DNA of 22,234 nt from contig DEYX01000118.1 in assembly GCA_002365025.1 (NCBI GenBank), positions 1 to 22,234 of the forward strand. Reading direction: 5' to 3'. The stretch is from Hungatella sp. UBA3147 (GTDB lineage: Bacteria; Bacillota; Clostridia; Lachnospirales; Lachnospiraceae). Positions 1-7,485 of the stretch are shown here, in pieces (within the stretch, counting starts at the first letter, position 1; every line of letters starts with the position of its first letter). The notes under the pieces are model-generated. The model saw nothing but the letters and a program-made list of their open reading frames with translations. It made no database searches and had not been told where the DNA came from. The translations under genes and the position numbers were made by a program.

Positions 1-1086
1 GGTTATGACGGGTACTACGAGAAGATCATGACAACTCTTTCCAGCAACACGGCGCCGGATATTATCCAGCTGAGCAAGGAATGGCTTCCGGATATTCAGG
101 GAGCCAAGCATTATCTTGCAGACTTATCCACGTTGCCGGTGGACTTAAACACTTTAAAGGACCGTCTGCTGGAGATCGCAGGTACTTATAACGGTGAGCC
201 GAATGTGTTCCCCTGTACCGTTGGAGGCTCTGTTATCTATGTTAATACTGATTTTGCAAAGCAGTATGGAATTGAATTGAGCAAGGCCTATACCTGGGAC
301 GAGATTAAAGTGCTGGGAAAATCCATTCACGAGCAGGATAGCGATGCATATTTAATGACGGCAGATGCGGATATGCTGAACCGGTTATTTGTCCAGCCTT
401 ATCTGGCACAAAAGACAGGAAAGCCGTTAATAGATGAAGAAACCTATTCCATGAATTTTTCGGAAGAAGATGCGGCAGAAGCATTCCGGAATATTGTTGA
501 TCTGTATGAGACTAATACTCTGGAACCATTTGGAGAAGCAGCAACCTTTGCCGGACAGGCGGACCAGAACAACAAGTGGATTAACGGAAAGATAGGCATG
601 ATTGTGGACTATACAGGAAGCGCTCCTAAATATATTGCCTCCATTGACAGTCCCTTAGATGTCATTTCCATGCCTGTTACCAGTGACGCGAAGAGCAGCG
701 GTGTTGCATACAGCGGTGACAGAGGCTTTGCAGTTAATGATAATTCGGCTCATAAGGAAGACGCTGCGAAATTCCTGGATTTTTTGATGAATGATCCGGA
801 GTCCATTGCAATCTGCAAAACCGATGTTGGATACTGCCCCACCAAGCAGTCTGATGACATTCTGATCGCAGCAGGAGTTGTAAGTGAGATCCAGAAAAAA
901 GGTGTTGAGATATCTGAACCTAATTCTTATACCAACAATATGATCAGTGGAAATACCGAGCTTGAAGTGACCCGGAAAGACTTGATCCAGGAGGTTGTTT
1001 ACGGAGATATTACTCCGGAGGAAGCAGCGAAGGAACTGACAGAACAGTATCAGACAATTTTGGATGAGCTGAAAGCAAATAAGTGA
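1..1086 (+). CDS. ABC sugar transporter extracellular solute-binding protein, 5'-truncated by window edge
   Basis: This is the C-terminal part (about 361 residues) of a family 1-type extracellular sugar-binding lipoprotein. The reading frame is open from base 1, so the start codon, lipoprotein signal and N-terminal lobe lie outside the window; the first internal ATG (position 28) is not the true start. Visible family features are the 'APDIIQLSKEW' segment, the middle 'YTWDEIKVLGKSI' helix, and the C-terminal 'NDNSAHKEDAAKFLDFLMNDPE' type region followed by the Asp/Glu-rich 'TPEEAAKELTEQYQTILDEL' tail, which is typical of clostridial oligosaccharide-binding proteins. The protein would sit on the outer face of the membrane and hand a glycan to an ABC permease encoded upstream. 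The downstream uronyl hydrolases suggest that the ligand is an unsaturated uronide oligosaccharide; that is inference from context. Family assignment is firm, ligand unknown. Confidence 0.9.
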   Translation, partial: GYDGYYEKIMTTLSSNTAPDIIQLSKEWLPDIQGAKHYLADLSTLPVDLNTLKDRLLEIAGTYNGEPNVFPCTVGGSVIYVNTDFAKQYGIELSKAYTWDEIKVLGKSIHEQDSDAYLMTADADMLNRLFVQPYLAQKTGKPLIDEETYSMNFSEEDAAEAFRNIVDLYETNTLEPFGEAATFAGQADQNNKWINGKIGMIVDYTGSAPKYIASIDSPLDVISMPVTSDAKSSGVAYSGDRGFAVNDNSAHKEDAAKFLDFLMNDPESIAICKTDVGYCPTKQSDDILIAAGVVSEIQKKGVEISEPNSYTNNMISGNTELEVTRKDLIQEVVYGDITPEEAAKELTEQYQTILDELKANK

Positions 1087-1113
1087 TAAAAACAAATAGC
1101 AAGTCATACCGCG

Positions 1114-1153
1114 GAGGGTGCTGTAAAATTGATTTTGCAGCACTCTCTGTTTT
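1114..1153 (+). terminator. Intrinsic terminator or attenuating hairpin after the solute-binding protein gene
   Basis: A 16-nt arm at 1114-1129 pairs with 1132-1147, with two G-U pairs; a few central A-T pairs must open to form the loop. A TGTTTT tail follows. It starts 28 bp after the stop codon. The next gene starts only 33 bp further on, which leaves no obvious room for a promoter, so partial read-through within one operon is likely. Confidence 0.75.
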
Positions 1154-1185
1154 AATCGGGCAGAAAGAGTTAGATGGAGGAATAT

Positions 1186-2919
1186 ATGAAAGATAAAACC
1201 TACTATCAGGAAATGCTGCTGCATCTGGTGGAGCCGTTGAAAAAGCATTACAGCAAAGACTGCGCCAGCTTGCAGCTGGGGGCTTTTGCAGCAGGTTACG
1301 GCAACCGGATTGCCGGAATGGAAGGGTTTTCCCGTGTTTTATGGGGTATGGTATCCTACTGGGCTGGGGGAGGAAAAGATGAAAGCCTCCTGCCGGTTTA
1401 CCAAAAGGGATTTTGCGAAGGTACTAACCCTGCATCAGAGGAATATTGGGGAGATCTGCATCATAAAGACCAGAGGATGGTTGAGATGACGGCGATCAGC
1501 TATGGAATACTTATGATTCCGGAAAAGCTGTGGGATCCCATGGGGGATGCAGAAAAGCAGTGTCTTGCAGACTGGCTGTACCAAATCAACCTTTATACCC
1601 AGGCAGACAACAACTGGCAGTACTTTAAGGTCATCGCGAACCTGGCCTTAAAAAGCGTGGGAATGAAATGGAACCGGGATCAGGTAAGGGATGCCATGGA
1701 CCGATATGAATCCTTTTATCTGGGCAATGGCTGGTACTCTGACGGAAAACGGCCGCAGAAGGATTATTACACGTCTTTTGGCATTCACTTCTACTGCCTG
1801 TTATATGCGAAATTTATGGAAAAGGAAGATCCGGAGACTGCACAGCGTTTTAAGCTGCGGGCGGCAGAATTTGCAAAAACATTTATTTACTGGTTTGATG
1901 ATGAAGGTAAGGCACTCCCCTTTGGCCGTTCCCTGACCTATCGCTTTGCCCAGGCCGCCTTTTTCAGCGCCTGTGCTCTGGCAGGAGTGGAATGCTTTTC
2001 CTTAGGAATCATGAAAGGAATGATCCAAAGACATATGGAATATTGGCTGCGGCAGCCGATTTTTGACAATGCCGGCGTGCTTACGGTTGGATATACCTAT
2101 CCGAATCTGCTGATGTCCGAAGCCTATAATGCCCCGGGTTCCTCATACTGGGCATTGAAAACCTTCGTATTCCTTGCATTGCCGGATGATCATCCGTTTT
2201 GGCAGGCTGAGTATGAAGTACTGCCAGAGCTGAAGGAAACATATGCGGTAAAGGAATGTGACATGCTGCTCTGTCATAGGAAACATGAGGTGGTGGCCCT
2301 GACAGCGGGGCAGTATCCGGTTATGGAGCATCCCCATGCAGCAGAGAAGTATGCAAAATTTGCTTATTCTTCTGTTTTTGGCTTTTGTGTACCCCGTTCT
2401 TACCATCAGCTGGAACAGGCAGGAACCGACAGCATGCTGGCTTTTTACGTCCAAGGCATGTATTATGTGCGAAGAACATGCATGGAGTATCATGTTACAG
2501 GCGAAGAGGTTTACGCCAGGTGGAGCCCTGTGGAGGGTATTGAGGTAGAGACATGGATCATACCGGTCCAAAACGGTCATAGGCGCAGGCACAAAATTAC
2601 CAGTAATTTAAACTGCATGGCATATGACTGCGGCTTTTCTTATCCTAACTGTATGGAGGAGACCGGAAAAGAGGAAGGAAATGGTTTTGCGGCTGTTTTC
2701 GATAAAAATGGAAGGAGCCGTATAAGTGGGAACCATGGATATGGCACCGTCATTACAGCGCTTCCCAATATGAATCTCGTGTTTCCTAATGTCTGTATTC
2801 CGGCGATGGAATTTACGGTTAAACTGGGAGTGACTGAAATAGAAACACTGGTTGAAACAGAATTTACAGATAAGGAAATTGTGATTGGAGGAGGAAACTG
2901 CTATGCGTTACGAGATTGA
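1186..2919 (+). CDS. DUF2264 domain-containing protein
   Basis: This is a 577-residue protein that I recognise as DUF2264, a family of bacterial and fungal cytosolic proteins found among polysaccharide-degradation genes and predicted to have an alpha/alpha-barrel fold; its reaction is not established to my knowledge. Diagnostic stretches are the N-terminal 'GNRIAGMEGFSRVLWGM', 'NNWQYFKVIANLAL' (near residue 142), 'PQKDYYTSFGIHFYCLLYAK' (near 190) and 'FGRSLTYRFAQAAFFS' (near 246). No signal peptide is visible. I start at ATG 1186, because an in-frame ATG 12 bases earlier lies within the GGAGG ribosome-binding site (1176-1180) that serves 1186. The stop overlaps the next gene by 17 bases, so translation is probably coupled. 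The two downstream genes are uronyl hydrolases, so a role on uronic-acid-containing glycans is likely but inferred. Confidence 0.9.
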   Translation: MKDKTYYQEMLLHLVEPLKKHYSKDCASLQLGAFAAGYGNRIAGMEGFSRVLWGMVSYWAGGGKDESLLPVYQKGFCEGTNPASEEYWGDLHHKDQRMVEMTAISYGILMIPEKLWDPMGDAEKQCLADWLYQINLYTQADNNWQYFKVIANLALKSVGMKWNRDQVRDAMDRYESFYLGNGWYSDGKRPQKDYYTSFGIHFYCLLYAKFMEKEDPETAQRFKLRAAEFAKTFIYWFDDEGKALPFGRSLTYRFAQAAFFSACALAGVECFSLGIMKGMIQRHMEYWLRQPIFDNAGVLTVGYTYPNLLMSEAYNAPGSSYWALKTFVFLALPDDHPFWQAEYEVLPELKETYAVKECDMLLCHRKHEVVALTAGQYPVMEHPHAAEKYAKFAYSSVFGFCVPRSYHQLEQAGTDSMLAFYVQGMYYVRRTCMEYHVTGEEVYARWSPVEGIEVETWIIPVQNGHRRRHKITSNLNCMAYDCGFSYPNCMEETGKEEGNGFAAVFDKNGRSRISGNHGYGTVITALPNMNLVFPNVCIPAMEFTVKLGVTEIETLVETEFTDKEIVIGGGNCYALRD

Positions 2920-4036
2920 AAAAGAAACGCTTAACTGGGCGGAATCCGTTTGGGAAAAGCTGGAGATGAAACTTGAAGCAGAATGCAGACGGCTTGGGTC
3001 CATAATGCCATATGTTCCGGTCGATGGAAGGTATGAAGATATGGGGATGCGGGAACTGACTGCATGGACCAACGGTTTTTACAGCGGAATGCTATGGCAG
3101 ATGTATCATGCAACCGGAAAAGTGTGTTTTAAGGACGCTGCAACCGGAATTGAAGAACGGTTGGATGAGGCTCTGGCGTCATTTACAAAGCTGGACCACG
3201 ATGTGGGATTTCTCTGGCTGCATACGGCGGTAGCTGATTACCGTCTTACAGGCAGCAGGGGCTCCCGTGCCAGGGGACTTCATGCGGCAGGAATACTGGC
3301 GGGGCGTTATAATCCCAAGGGCAGGTATATTAAGGCGTGGAATGGAGAACGGGCAGGGGTTGCCATCGTAGACTGCCTGATGAACCTGCCCCTTCTGTAC
3401 TGGGCGGCTGAGGAACAGCATGACAGCGCCTATCGGCAGATTGCCGTCAATCATACGGACACGGTTCTGAATTATATTCTAAGATCGGATGGTTCCTGCA
3501 ATCATATGGTAGAATTTGATCCGGCCACAGGGGAGTATCTGGATAATCCCGGCGGGCAGGGCTATGAAAGCGGATCTTCCTGGAGCCGCGGGCAAGCCTG
3601 GGCGATTTATGGAATGTCCCTGGCATACCGTTACACGGGAAATGAGGTTTATCTGGATGCTGCAAAGCGTGTGGCCCATTATTTTTGTGCAAATCTGGCG
3701 GTTCATGATTACATCCCGCTCATTGATTTCCGGGCGCCGGCACAGCCGGTCTATTATGACACGACGGCGGGAGTGTGTGCAGCGTGTGGTCTCCTGGAGC
3801 TTTCTGAGCACGTAGGGATTCTGGAAAAGGATCTCTATGTAAAGTCAGCCGTCCGCTGTTTAAAAGCGGTCACGGACCGGTTCTGCCAATGGAATCCGGA
3901 CATAGACTCTGTTGTATCCTGCGGTTCTGCCCGCTATGACCGGGAATCGGACCGCCAGGTGCCGATAATTTATGGAGATTATTTTTTGACGGAAGGGATC
4001 CTGCGTCTGTTAGACCGGGATTTTCTGATATGGTGA
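2903..4036 (+). CDS. Glycoside hydrolase family 88, unsaturated glucuronyl hydrolase
   Basis: This 377-residue protein belongs to GH88. These cytosolic enzymes hydrate the double bond of the 4,5-unsaturated uronic acid at the non-reducing end of lyase-generated oligosaccharides, so that the sugar is released. Family features are 'WTNGFYSGMLWQMY' (55-68), 'LDHDVGFLWL' (97-106), 'VAIVDCLMNLPLLYWA' (153-168) and 'QGYESGSSWSRGQAWAIYG' (219-237). By comparison with the Bacillus enzyme, Asp100 and Asp157 are the probable catalytic pair; this mapping is by eye. Length matches the family and no signal peptide is seen. The start is ATG 2903, behind GGAGGAGG at 2887-2894; a TTG at 2885 in the same frame precedes that site and is rejected. 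The gene overlaps DUF2264 by 17 bases and precedes a GH105 gene by 40 bases, so all three are one operon. Confidence 0.92.
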   Translation: MRYEIEKETLNWAESVWEKLEMKLEAECRRLGSIMPYVPVDGRYEDMGMRELTAWTNGFYSGMLWQMYHATGKVCFKDAATGIEERLDEALASFTKLDHDVGFLWLHTAVADYRLTGSRGSRARGLHAAGILAGRYNPKGRYIKAWNGERAGVAIVDCLMNLPLLYWAAEEQHDSAYRQIAVNHTDTVLNYILRSDGSCNHMVEFDPATGEYLDNPGGQGYESGSSWSRGQAWAIYGMSLAYRYTGNEVYLDAAKRVAHYFCANLAVHDYIPLIDFRAPAQPVYYDTTAGVCAACGLLELSEHVGILEKDLYVKSAVRCLKAVTDRFCQWNPDIDSVVSCGSARYDRESDRQVPIIYGDYFLTEGILRLLDRDFLIW

Positions 4037-4076
4037 TCCGGTTGGCTGTTGTTTGATAAAGATGGAGGATTAAGAA

Positions 4077-5126
4077 ATGGGTATGATTCATTATGACAGG
4101 GCGAGGATCGGGGAGGCAATGGACCGCATTCTGGAACGGACCAAACGAATGGATATGTCATGGGACTGGCCCTGCGGTGTGGCATACTATGGCCTTTCGG
4201 AAGCCTATGAGGTAACGAAAAAAGAAAGCTATTTAAAGTTCCTTAAAGAACGAGTGGATGAGCTGATCGAGTTGGGACTCCCAAGGTGGACAGTAAACAC
4301 CTGTGCCATGGGACATTGCCTGATCACTTTGTATGAGGCGACAGGGGAAGAAAAATATATGGATATAATAAGGTCCAAGGTGGAGTATTTAAGGAAGGAT
4401 GCTCTCCGCTTTGGAGACCATGTGCTGCAGCATATGGTTTCAGCAGCCAACGATTTTCCGGAGCAATGTTGGGCAGACACCTTATTCATGGCTGCATTTT
4501 TTCTCTTGAGGGTGGGAGTTATGACGAAGGAGACTGCTCTAATAGATGATGCGCTGAATCAGTACTACTGGCATATTCAGTATCTTCAGGATGAGGACAC
4601 AGGATTGTGGTATCACGGCTATAATAATATAACAAAAGACCATATGTCAGGCTTTTACTGGGGAAGGGCTAATTGCTGGGCGGCTTACACCATGAGCATG
4701 GCAGGACTCATTTTACCGGAATGCTACCTTTATCCCCAATACTTAGAAATCGTTGGAAGCTTAAATGAGCAGCTGTCAGCTATTAAGCTCTTGCAGACAG
4801 ATAATGGCCTGTGGAGGACTATTTTAAATGATGAGGAATCCTATGAGGAGGTATCTGCATCTGCCGGAATCGCAGCGGCCATGGTCTTAAAGAAAAATCC
4901 TCTTCATATTAAATATATCAAAAAGTCCATTGACGGAGTTTTGGCACATGTGGCCCCTGACGGAAGTGTGACCGATGTATCTGGCGGAACTGCAGTTATG
5001 AAGGACCGGGCTGGTTATCAGAATGTTTCGAAGAAATGGATTCAGGGCTGGGGACAGGGCCTGACGTTGGCATTTTTCGCCGCAGTTTTGGGGTATGACA
5101 GTATTACGGGAGATGGGGCCCTATAA
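4077..5126 (+). CDS. Glycoside hydrolase family 105, unsaturated rhamnogalacturonyl/uronyl hydrolase
   Basis: This 349-residue protein belongs to GH105 (YteR/RhiN-like), cytosolic enzymes that remove the 4,5-unsaturated galacturonyl or glucuronyl end from lyase products. Visible signatures are 'WDWPCGVAYYGLSEAYE' near residues 29-45, 'CWADTLFMAAFFL' (131-143) with Asp134 as probable catalytic acid by analogy with YteR, 'GLWYHGYN' (176-183), 'GFYWGRANCWAAYTMS' (192-207), 'QTDNGLWRTIL', 'SASAGIAAAM' and 'GWGQGLTLAFFA'. The usual GRANGW glycine is a cysteine here (Cys200). The start at ATG 4077 has GGAGGA at 4064-4069. The gene lies 40 bases after GH88 and is followed by a strong terminator. Having both GH88 and GH105 in one operon suggests a glycan with more than one type of unsaturated uronyl linkage, or sequential use of two oligomer types. 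Family assignment is secure, substrate is not. Confidence 0.92.
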   Translation: MGMIHYDRARIGEAMDRILERTKRMDMSWDWPCGVAYYGLSEAYEVTKKESYLKFLKERVDELIELGLPRWTVNTCAMGHCLITLYEATGEEKYMDIIRSKVEYLRKDALRFGDHVLQHMVSAANDFPEQCWADTLFMAAFFLLRVGVMTKETALIDDALNQYYWHIQYLQDEDTGLWYHGYNNITKDHMSGFYWGRANCWAAYTMSMAGLILPECYLYPQYLEIVGSLNEQLSAIKLLQTDNGLWRTILNDEESYEEVSASAGIAAAMVLKKNPLHIKYIKKSIDGVLAHVAPDGSVTDVSGGTAVMKDRAGYQNVSKKWIQGWGQGLTLAFFAAVLGYDSITGDGAL

Positions 5127-5172
5127 TATAGGGACAGAAAGAGATCGGACTGCTTACATCTTACAAGGTAGA

Positions 5173-5210
5173 AATAGAGAACGGCGTGGTAACCGTTCTC
5201 TATTATTTTT
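5173..5210 (+). terminator. Intrinsic terminator of the DUF2264-GH88-GH105 operon
   Basis: A perfect 12-bp stem (AATAGAGAACGG at 5173-5184 pairing with 5193-5204) closes an 8-base loop and is followed by a T-rich tail ending in TTTTT at 5206-5210. It lies 46 bases after the GH105 stop codon. Confidence 0.9.
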
Positions 5211-5240
5211 GCAGAAAAAAGGAGATTCTCTATAAATGTG

Positions 5241-5300
5241 AATCGTAAAGAACTGATATGAATCAATATGAATCAAAATGATTGACAATAAATCAAAATA
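5241..5300 (+). repeat. Six consecutive AATCAAAATG-like decamers overlapping the PTS promoter
   Basis: Read in register, the bases from 5241 form six decamers: AATCGTAAAG, AACTGATATG, AATCAATATG, AATCAAAATG, ATTGACAATA and AATCAAAATA. The core AATCAA is exact at 5261, 5271 and 5291. A 10-base period places the cores on one face of the helix. The last two decamers cover the -35 element and spacer of the promoter at 5282-5310. This arrangement suits an operator bound by an oligomeric repressor; the DeoR-family protein encoded downstream is the obvious candidate, but that is inference. Confidence 0.6.
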
Positions 5301-5310
5301 GTGTTATAGT
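5282..5310 (+). promoter_or_regulatory. Sigma-A promoter of the fructose-type PTS gene
   Basis: A perfect -35 element TTGACA (5282-5287), a 17-base spacer and a -10 element TATAGT (5305-5310) predict a start near 5317. The promoter lies just after an upstream terminator and reads toward the PTS gene. Confidence 0.8.
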
Positions 5311-5453
5311 TGATTTATTGAATACGGCGGGGAAGTGGCACCTGAATCAGTGTAAAGGAGGTACGAACAGCAGTATTGAATGGGTGGAGCCGGAACATGA
5401 TACATAGAAAGATACGAAACCGCAGAAAATTATTATAATCAGGAGGAATCAAA

Positions 5454-7361
5454 ATGGGGGATATAACAAAGTTTCTCTCGCCTAAGCTGATCAAAGTTAA
5501 CATGCAGGCAGAGAATAAAAATGCGGCGATAGAGGAGTTGGCGGAACTTCTCTATAAGGAACATGTACTGAAGGATAAAGCCAGCTATATTCAGAATGTA
5601 TTGGAACGAGAGGCACAGGTACCTACAAATCTGGAGAACGGAGTGGCATTGCCTCACGGAAAATCGGATGCAGTACTGAGACCGGCAGTGGCAATCGGAA
5701 CATCCAAACGTGGAATCCGGTTTGAAGAGGGGAGCCCGGTCAGCCATATCATCTTTCTCATTGCTATGCCAAACAATGCTGACGATACGCATATTACACT
5801 GTTAAGCGGTATTACTTCCCGTTTGCTGGATTGTGATTGCCTGGAATATCTAAAGGAGGCAAAACGGCCGGAAGATATTCTGGCGGCACTTTGCATAGAG
5901 GAGGTGCGGACAGAGAACAAAGGGTCTGAACGGTTTTTAATCGGGGTGACCGGCTGTACGGTAGGAGTAGCACATACGTATCTGGCGGCAAAAGCGTTGG
6001 CAAAAGCTGCTGAGGAGATGGGCGTATCCATAAAGGTGGAAACAAACGGTTCCATCGGCACGGAAAATGTTCCCACCAGGGAAGAGATTGAACGGGCTGA
6101 GGGGATTATCATTGCAAGCGACAAGGAGACGGACATGGAACGTTTCCGGGGAAAACAGGTAGTTACCGCCACTGTAAAGGAAGGAATCGACCATCCGGCG
6201 GAGCTGGTCAGAAAGGTTCTGGATGGAAAGGCCCCGGTGTTTGGCGGGAGGCCCACAGAGCGTGTTCAGCAGGCATCCAGTGGGAAGGCGGAGGAGTCTG
6301 CCGGTGCGCTTAGTGGAAAGATGCTGTACAAGGCGCTGATGAACGGAGTCTCCTTTATGATCCCGTTTGTGGTAATCGGTGGCCTGCTGATTGCGGTCGC
6401 ACTGGCAGTAGGAGGAAAACCCACACCCCAAGGTCTTGTAATTCCCGAAGGCAGCTTCTGGAATCAGATTTCTGCAGTGGGAAGCGCCGGATTTACATTA
6501 ATGATCCCGATTCTGGCCGGCTACATAGCATTTGCTATCGGTGACAGGGCGGCTCTGGCTCCTGGTATGATTGGCGGCTGGATCGCCAACAACGGTTCTT
6601 TTTACGGAGCGTCAGCCGGAACCGGCTTTATCGGAGCCATTGTGGCTGGTTTGCTGACCGGATACTTTGTAAGATGGATGAAGAAGCTTCGTTGGCCGGA
6701 GATGATAAGGCCGCTGGTTCCGATCATGATTATTCCTATTATTGGATCTTTGTTTATTGCATTTGTATTTATATTTATTATCGGAGCACCCATTTCGTCC
6801 CTGATGACGGCTCTTTACGCCATGCTGGAAAGCATGTCCGCCGGAAGTATGATTTTGCTTGGTATTACAATCGGTCTGATGCAGGGCTTTGACATGGGCG
6901 GTCCATTTGGCAAGGTAGCATTCATGTTCTCGGTTGGTTTAATTGCCGAAGGACAGCCCCAGTTTATGGGAGCTCAGGCTATGGCGATTCCGGTTGCGCC
7001 GCTTGGCATGGCGCTGGCTACATTCTTAGACCGTAAGCACCAGCTGTTTCTTCCTGAGGAGACTGCCAACGGCAAGGCGGCTCTGGCCATGGGCCTGGTG
7101 GGGATTTCCGAGGGAGCTATCCCGTTTGCAGCGGGCGATCCGCTGGCCGTCATTCCGGCCAATATGATTGGATCCGTAGTGGCATGTACGATGGGATTCT
7201 TATTCGGCATTACAGATTCTGTTGCTCATGGCGGCCCAATTGTGCTGATCCTGGGAGCAGTGAACAAGCCGTTCATGGGGCTGATCTGTATGGCTGCGGG
7301 AACTGTGGTGACTGCAATTGTCTGTCTGACTTTAAAGCGTCTTAAATTAAAACGAAACTAA
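5454..7361 (+). CDS. PTS fructose-family transporter, fused IIA-IIB-IIC subunits
   Basis: This 635-residue membrane protein imports a sugar or polyol and phosphorylates it at the expense of PEP via HPr. Domain order is IIA (residues 1-150; phosphorylated His68 in 'ALPHGKSDAV'), IIB (about 162-258; active Cys169 in 'GVTGCTVGVAHTYLAAKAL') and IIC (about 290-635; multiple hydrophobic segments, with the conserved 'GISEGAIPFAAGDP' loop). The IIB loop reads CTVGVAHT, where the family normally has CPTGIAHT; the proline is lost. The start has AGGAGG shortly upstream. It is preceded by its own promoter and followed after 124 bases by a DeoR-type regulator. Annotation as a fructose system is by family only; fructose-family permeases also take mannose, 2-O-mannosylglycerate, tagatose and other sugars, and no 1-phosphofructokinase gene is adjacent, which argues against plain fructose use. 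Confidence 0.93.
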   Translation: MGDITKFLSPKLIKVNMQAENKNAAIEELAELLYKEHVLKDKASYIQNVLEREAQVPTNLENGVALPHGKSDAVLRPAVAIGTSKRGIRFEEGSPVSHIIFLIAMPNNADDTHITLLSGITSRLLDCDCLEYLKEAKRPEDILAALCIEEVRTENKGSERFLIGVTGCTVGVAHTYLAAKALAKAAEEMGVSIKVETNGSIGTENVPTREEIERAEGIIIASDKETDMERFRGKQVVTATVKEGIDHPAELVRKVLDGKAPVFGGRPTERVQQASSGKAEESAGALSGKMLYKALMNGVSFMIPFVVIGGLLIAVALAVGGKPTPQGLVIPEGSFWNQISAVGSAGFTLMIPILAGYIAFAIGDRAALAPGMIGGWIANNGSFYGASAGTGFIGAIVAGLLTGYFVRWMKKLRWPEMIRPLVPIMIIPIIGSLFIAFVFIFIIGAPISSLMTALYAMLESMSAGSMILLGITIGLMQGFDMGGPFGKVAFMFSVGLIAEGQPQFMGAQAMAIPVAPLGMALATFLDRKHQLFLPEETANGKAALAMGLVGISEGAIPFAAGDPLAVIPANMIGSVVACTMGFLFGITDSVAHGGPIVLILGAVNKPFMGLICMAAGTVVTAIVCLTLKRLKLKRN

Positions 7362-7382
7362 TTGTATCAACTGCGGCAAGGA

Positions 7383-7423
7383 TAACCGGAACGGAGGCAT
7401 TGCACCGGTTAAGATCGATCGAT
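7383..7423 (+). repeat. Inverted repeat and palindrome between the PTS and DeoR genes
   Basis: TAACCGG at 7383-7389 is repeated in inverted form at 7405-7411 with a 15-base loop and no T-run, so it is not a classical terminator. Directly after it, ATCGATCGAT (7414-7423) is a perfect 10-base palindrome sitting 11 bases upstream of the -35 element of the regulator promoter. It may be an operator or simply mRNA structure. Confidence 0.4.
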
Positions 7424-7434
7424 AGAATGATAGA

Positions 7435-7464
7435 TTGACATATGATTTCCTCCTCTGATATGAT
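7435..7464 (+). promoter_or_regulatory. Sigma-A promoter of the DeoR-family regulator gene
   Basis: TTGACA (7435-7440) and TATGAT (7459-7464) are separated by 18 bases, and a TG at 7456-7457 gives an extended -10. The predicted start falls near 7471, at the beginning of the ribosome-binding site GAAGGAGGTG (7471-7480), so the leader would be very short. Confidence 0.7.
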
Positions 7465-7485
7465 AATGGCGAAGGAGGTGACGTT

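Larger units (their letters stand above)
5127..5453 (+). other. Intergenic control region of the fructose-type PTS gene
   Basis: These 327 bases hold, in order, the terminator of the uronide operon (5173-5210), a run of related decamers (5241-5300), a consensus sigma-A promoter (5282-5310) and a leader of about 137 bases before the PTS start codon. The leader contains a second, strong ribosome-binding-like sequence (AAGGAGGT, 5355-5362) with no start codon at a normal distance. The longest frame available to it is short and would begin at TTG 5376 or ATG 5380. I see no riboswitch or antiterminator fold with certainty. Confidence 0.6.

Noticed and set aside
655..1248. Minus-strand open frame of 197 codons
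   Set aside because: It lies antisense to the solute-binding protein gene, covers the terminator, has no ribosome-binding site and matches no recognisable domain.
5241..5300. CRISPR-like array
   Set aside because: The repeat unit is only 10 bases, imperfect and without spacers; it fits an operator array.
5654..6256. Minus-strand open frame of 200 codons within the PTS gene
   Set aside because: It is an antisense shadow of the IIA and IIB domains; the plus-strand frame has all catalytic motifs.
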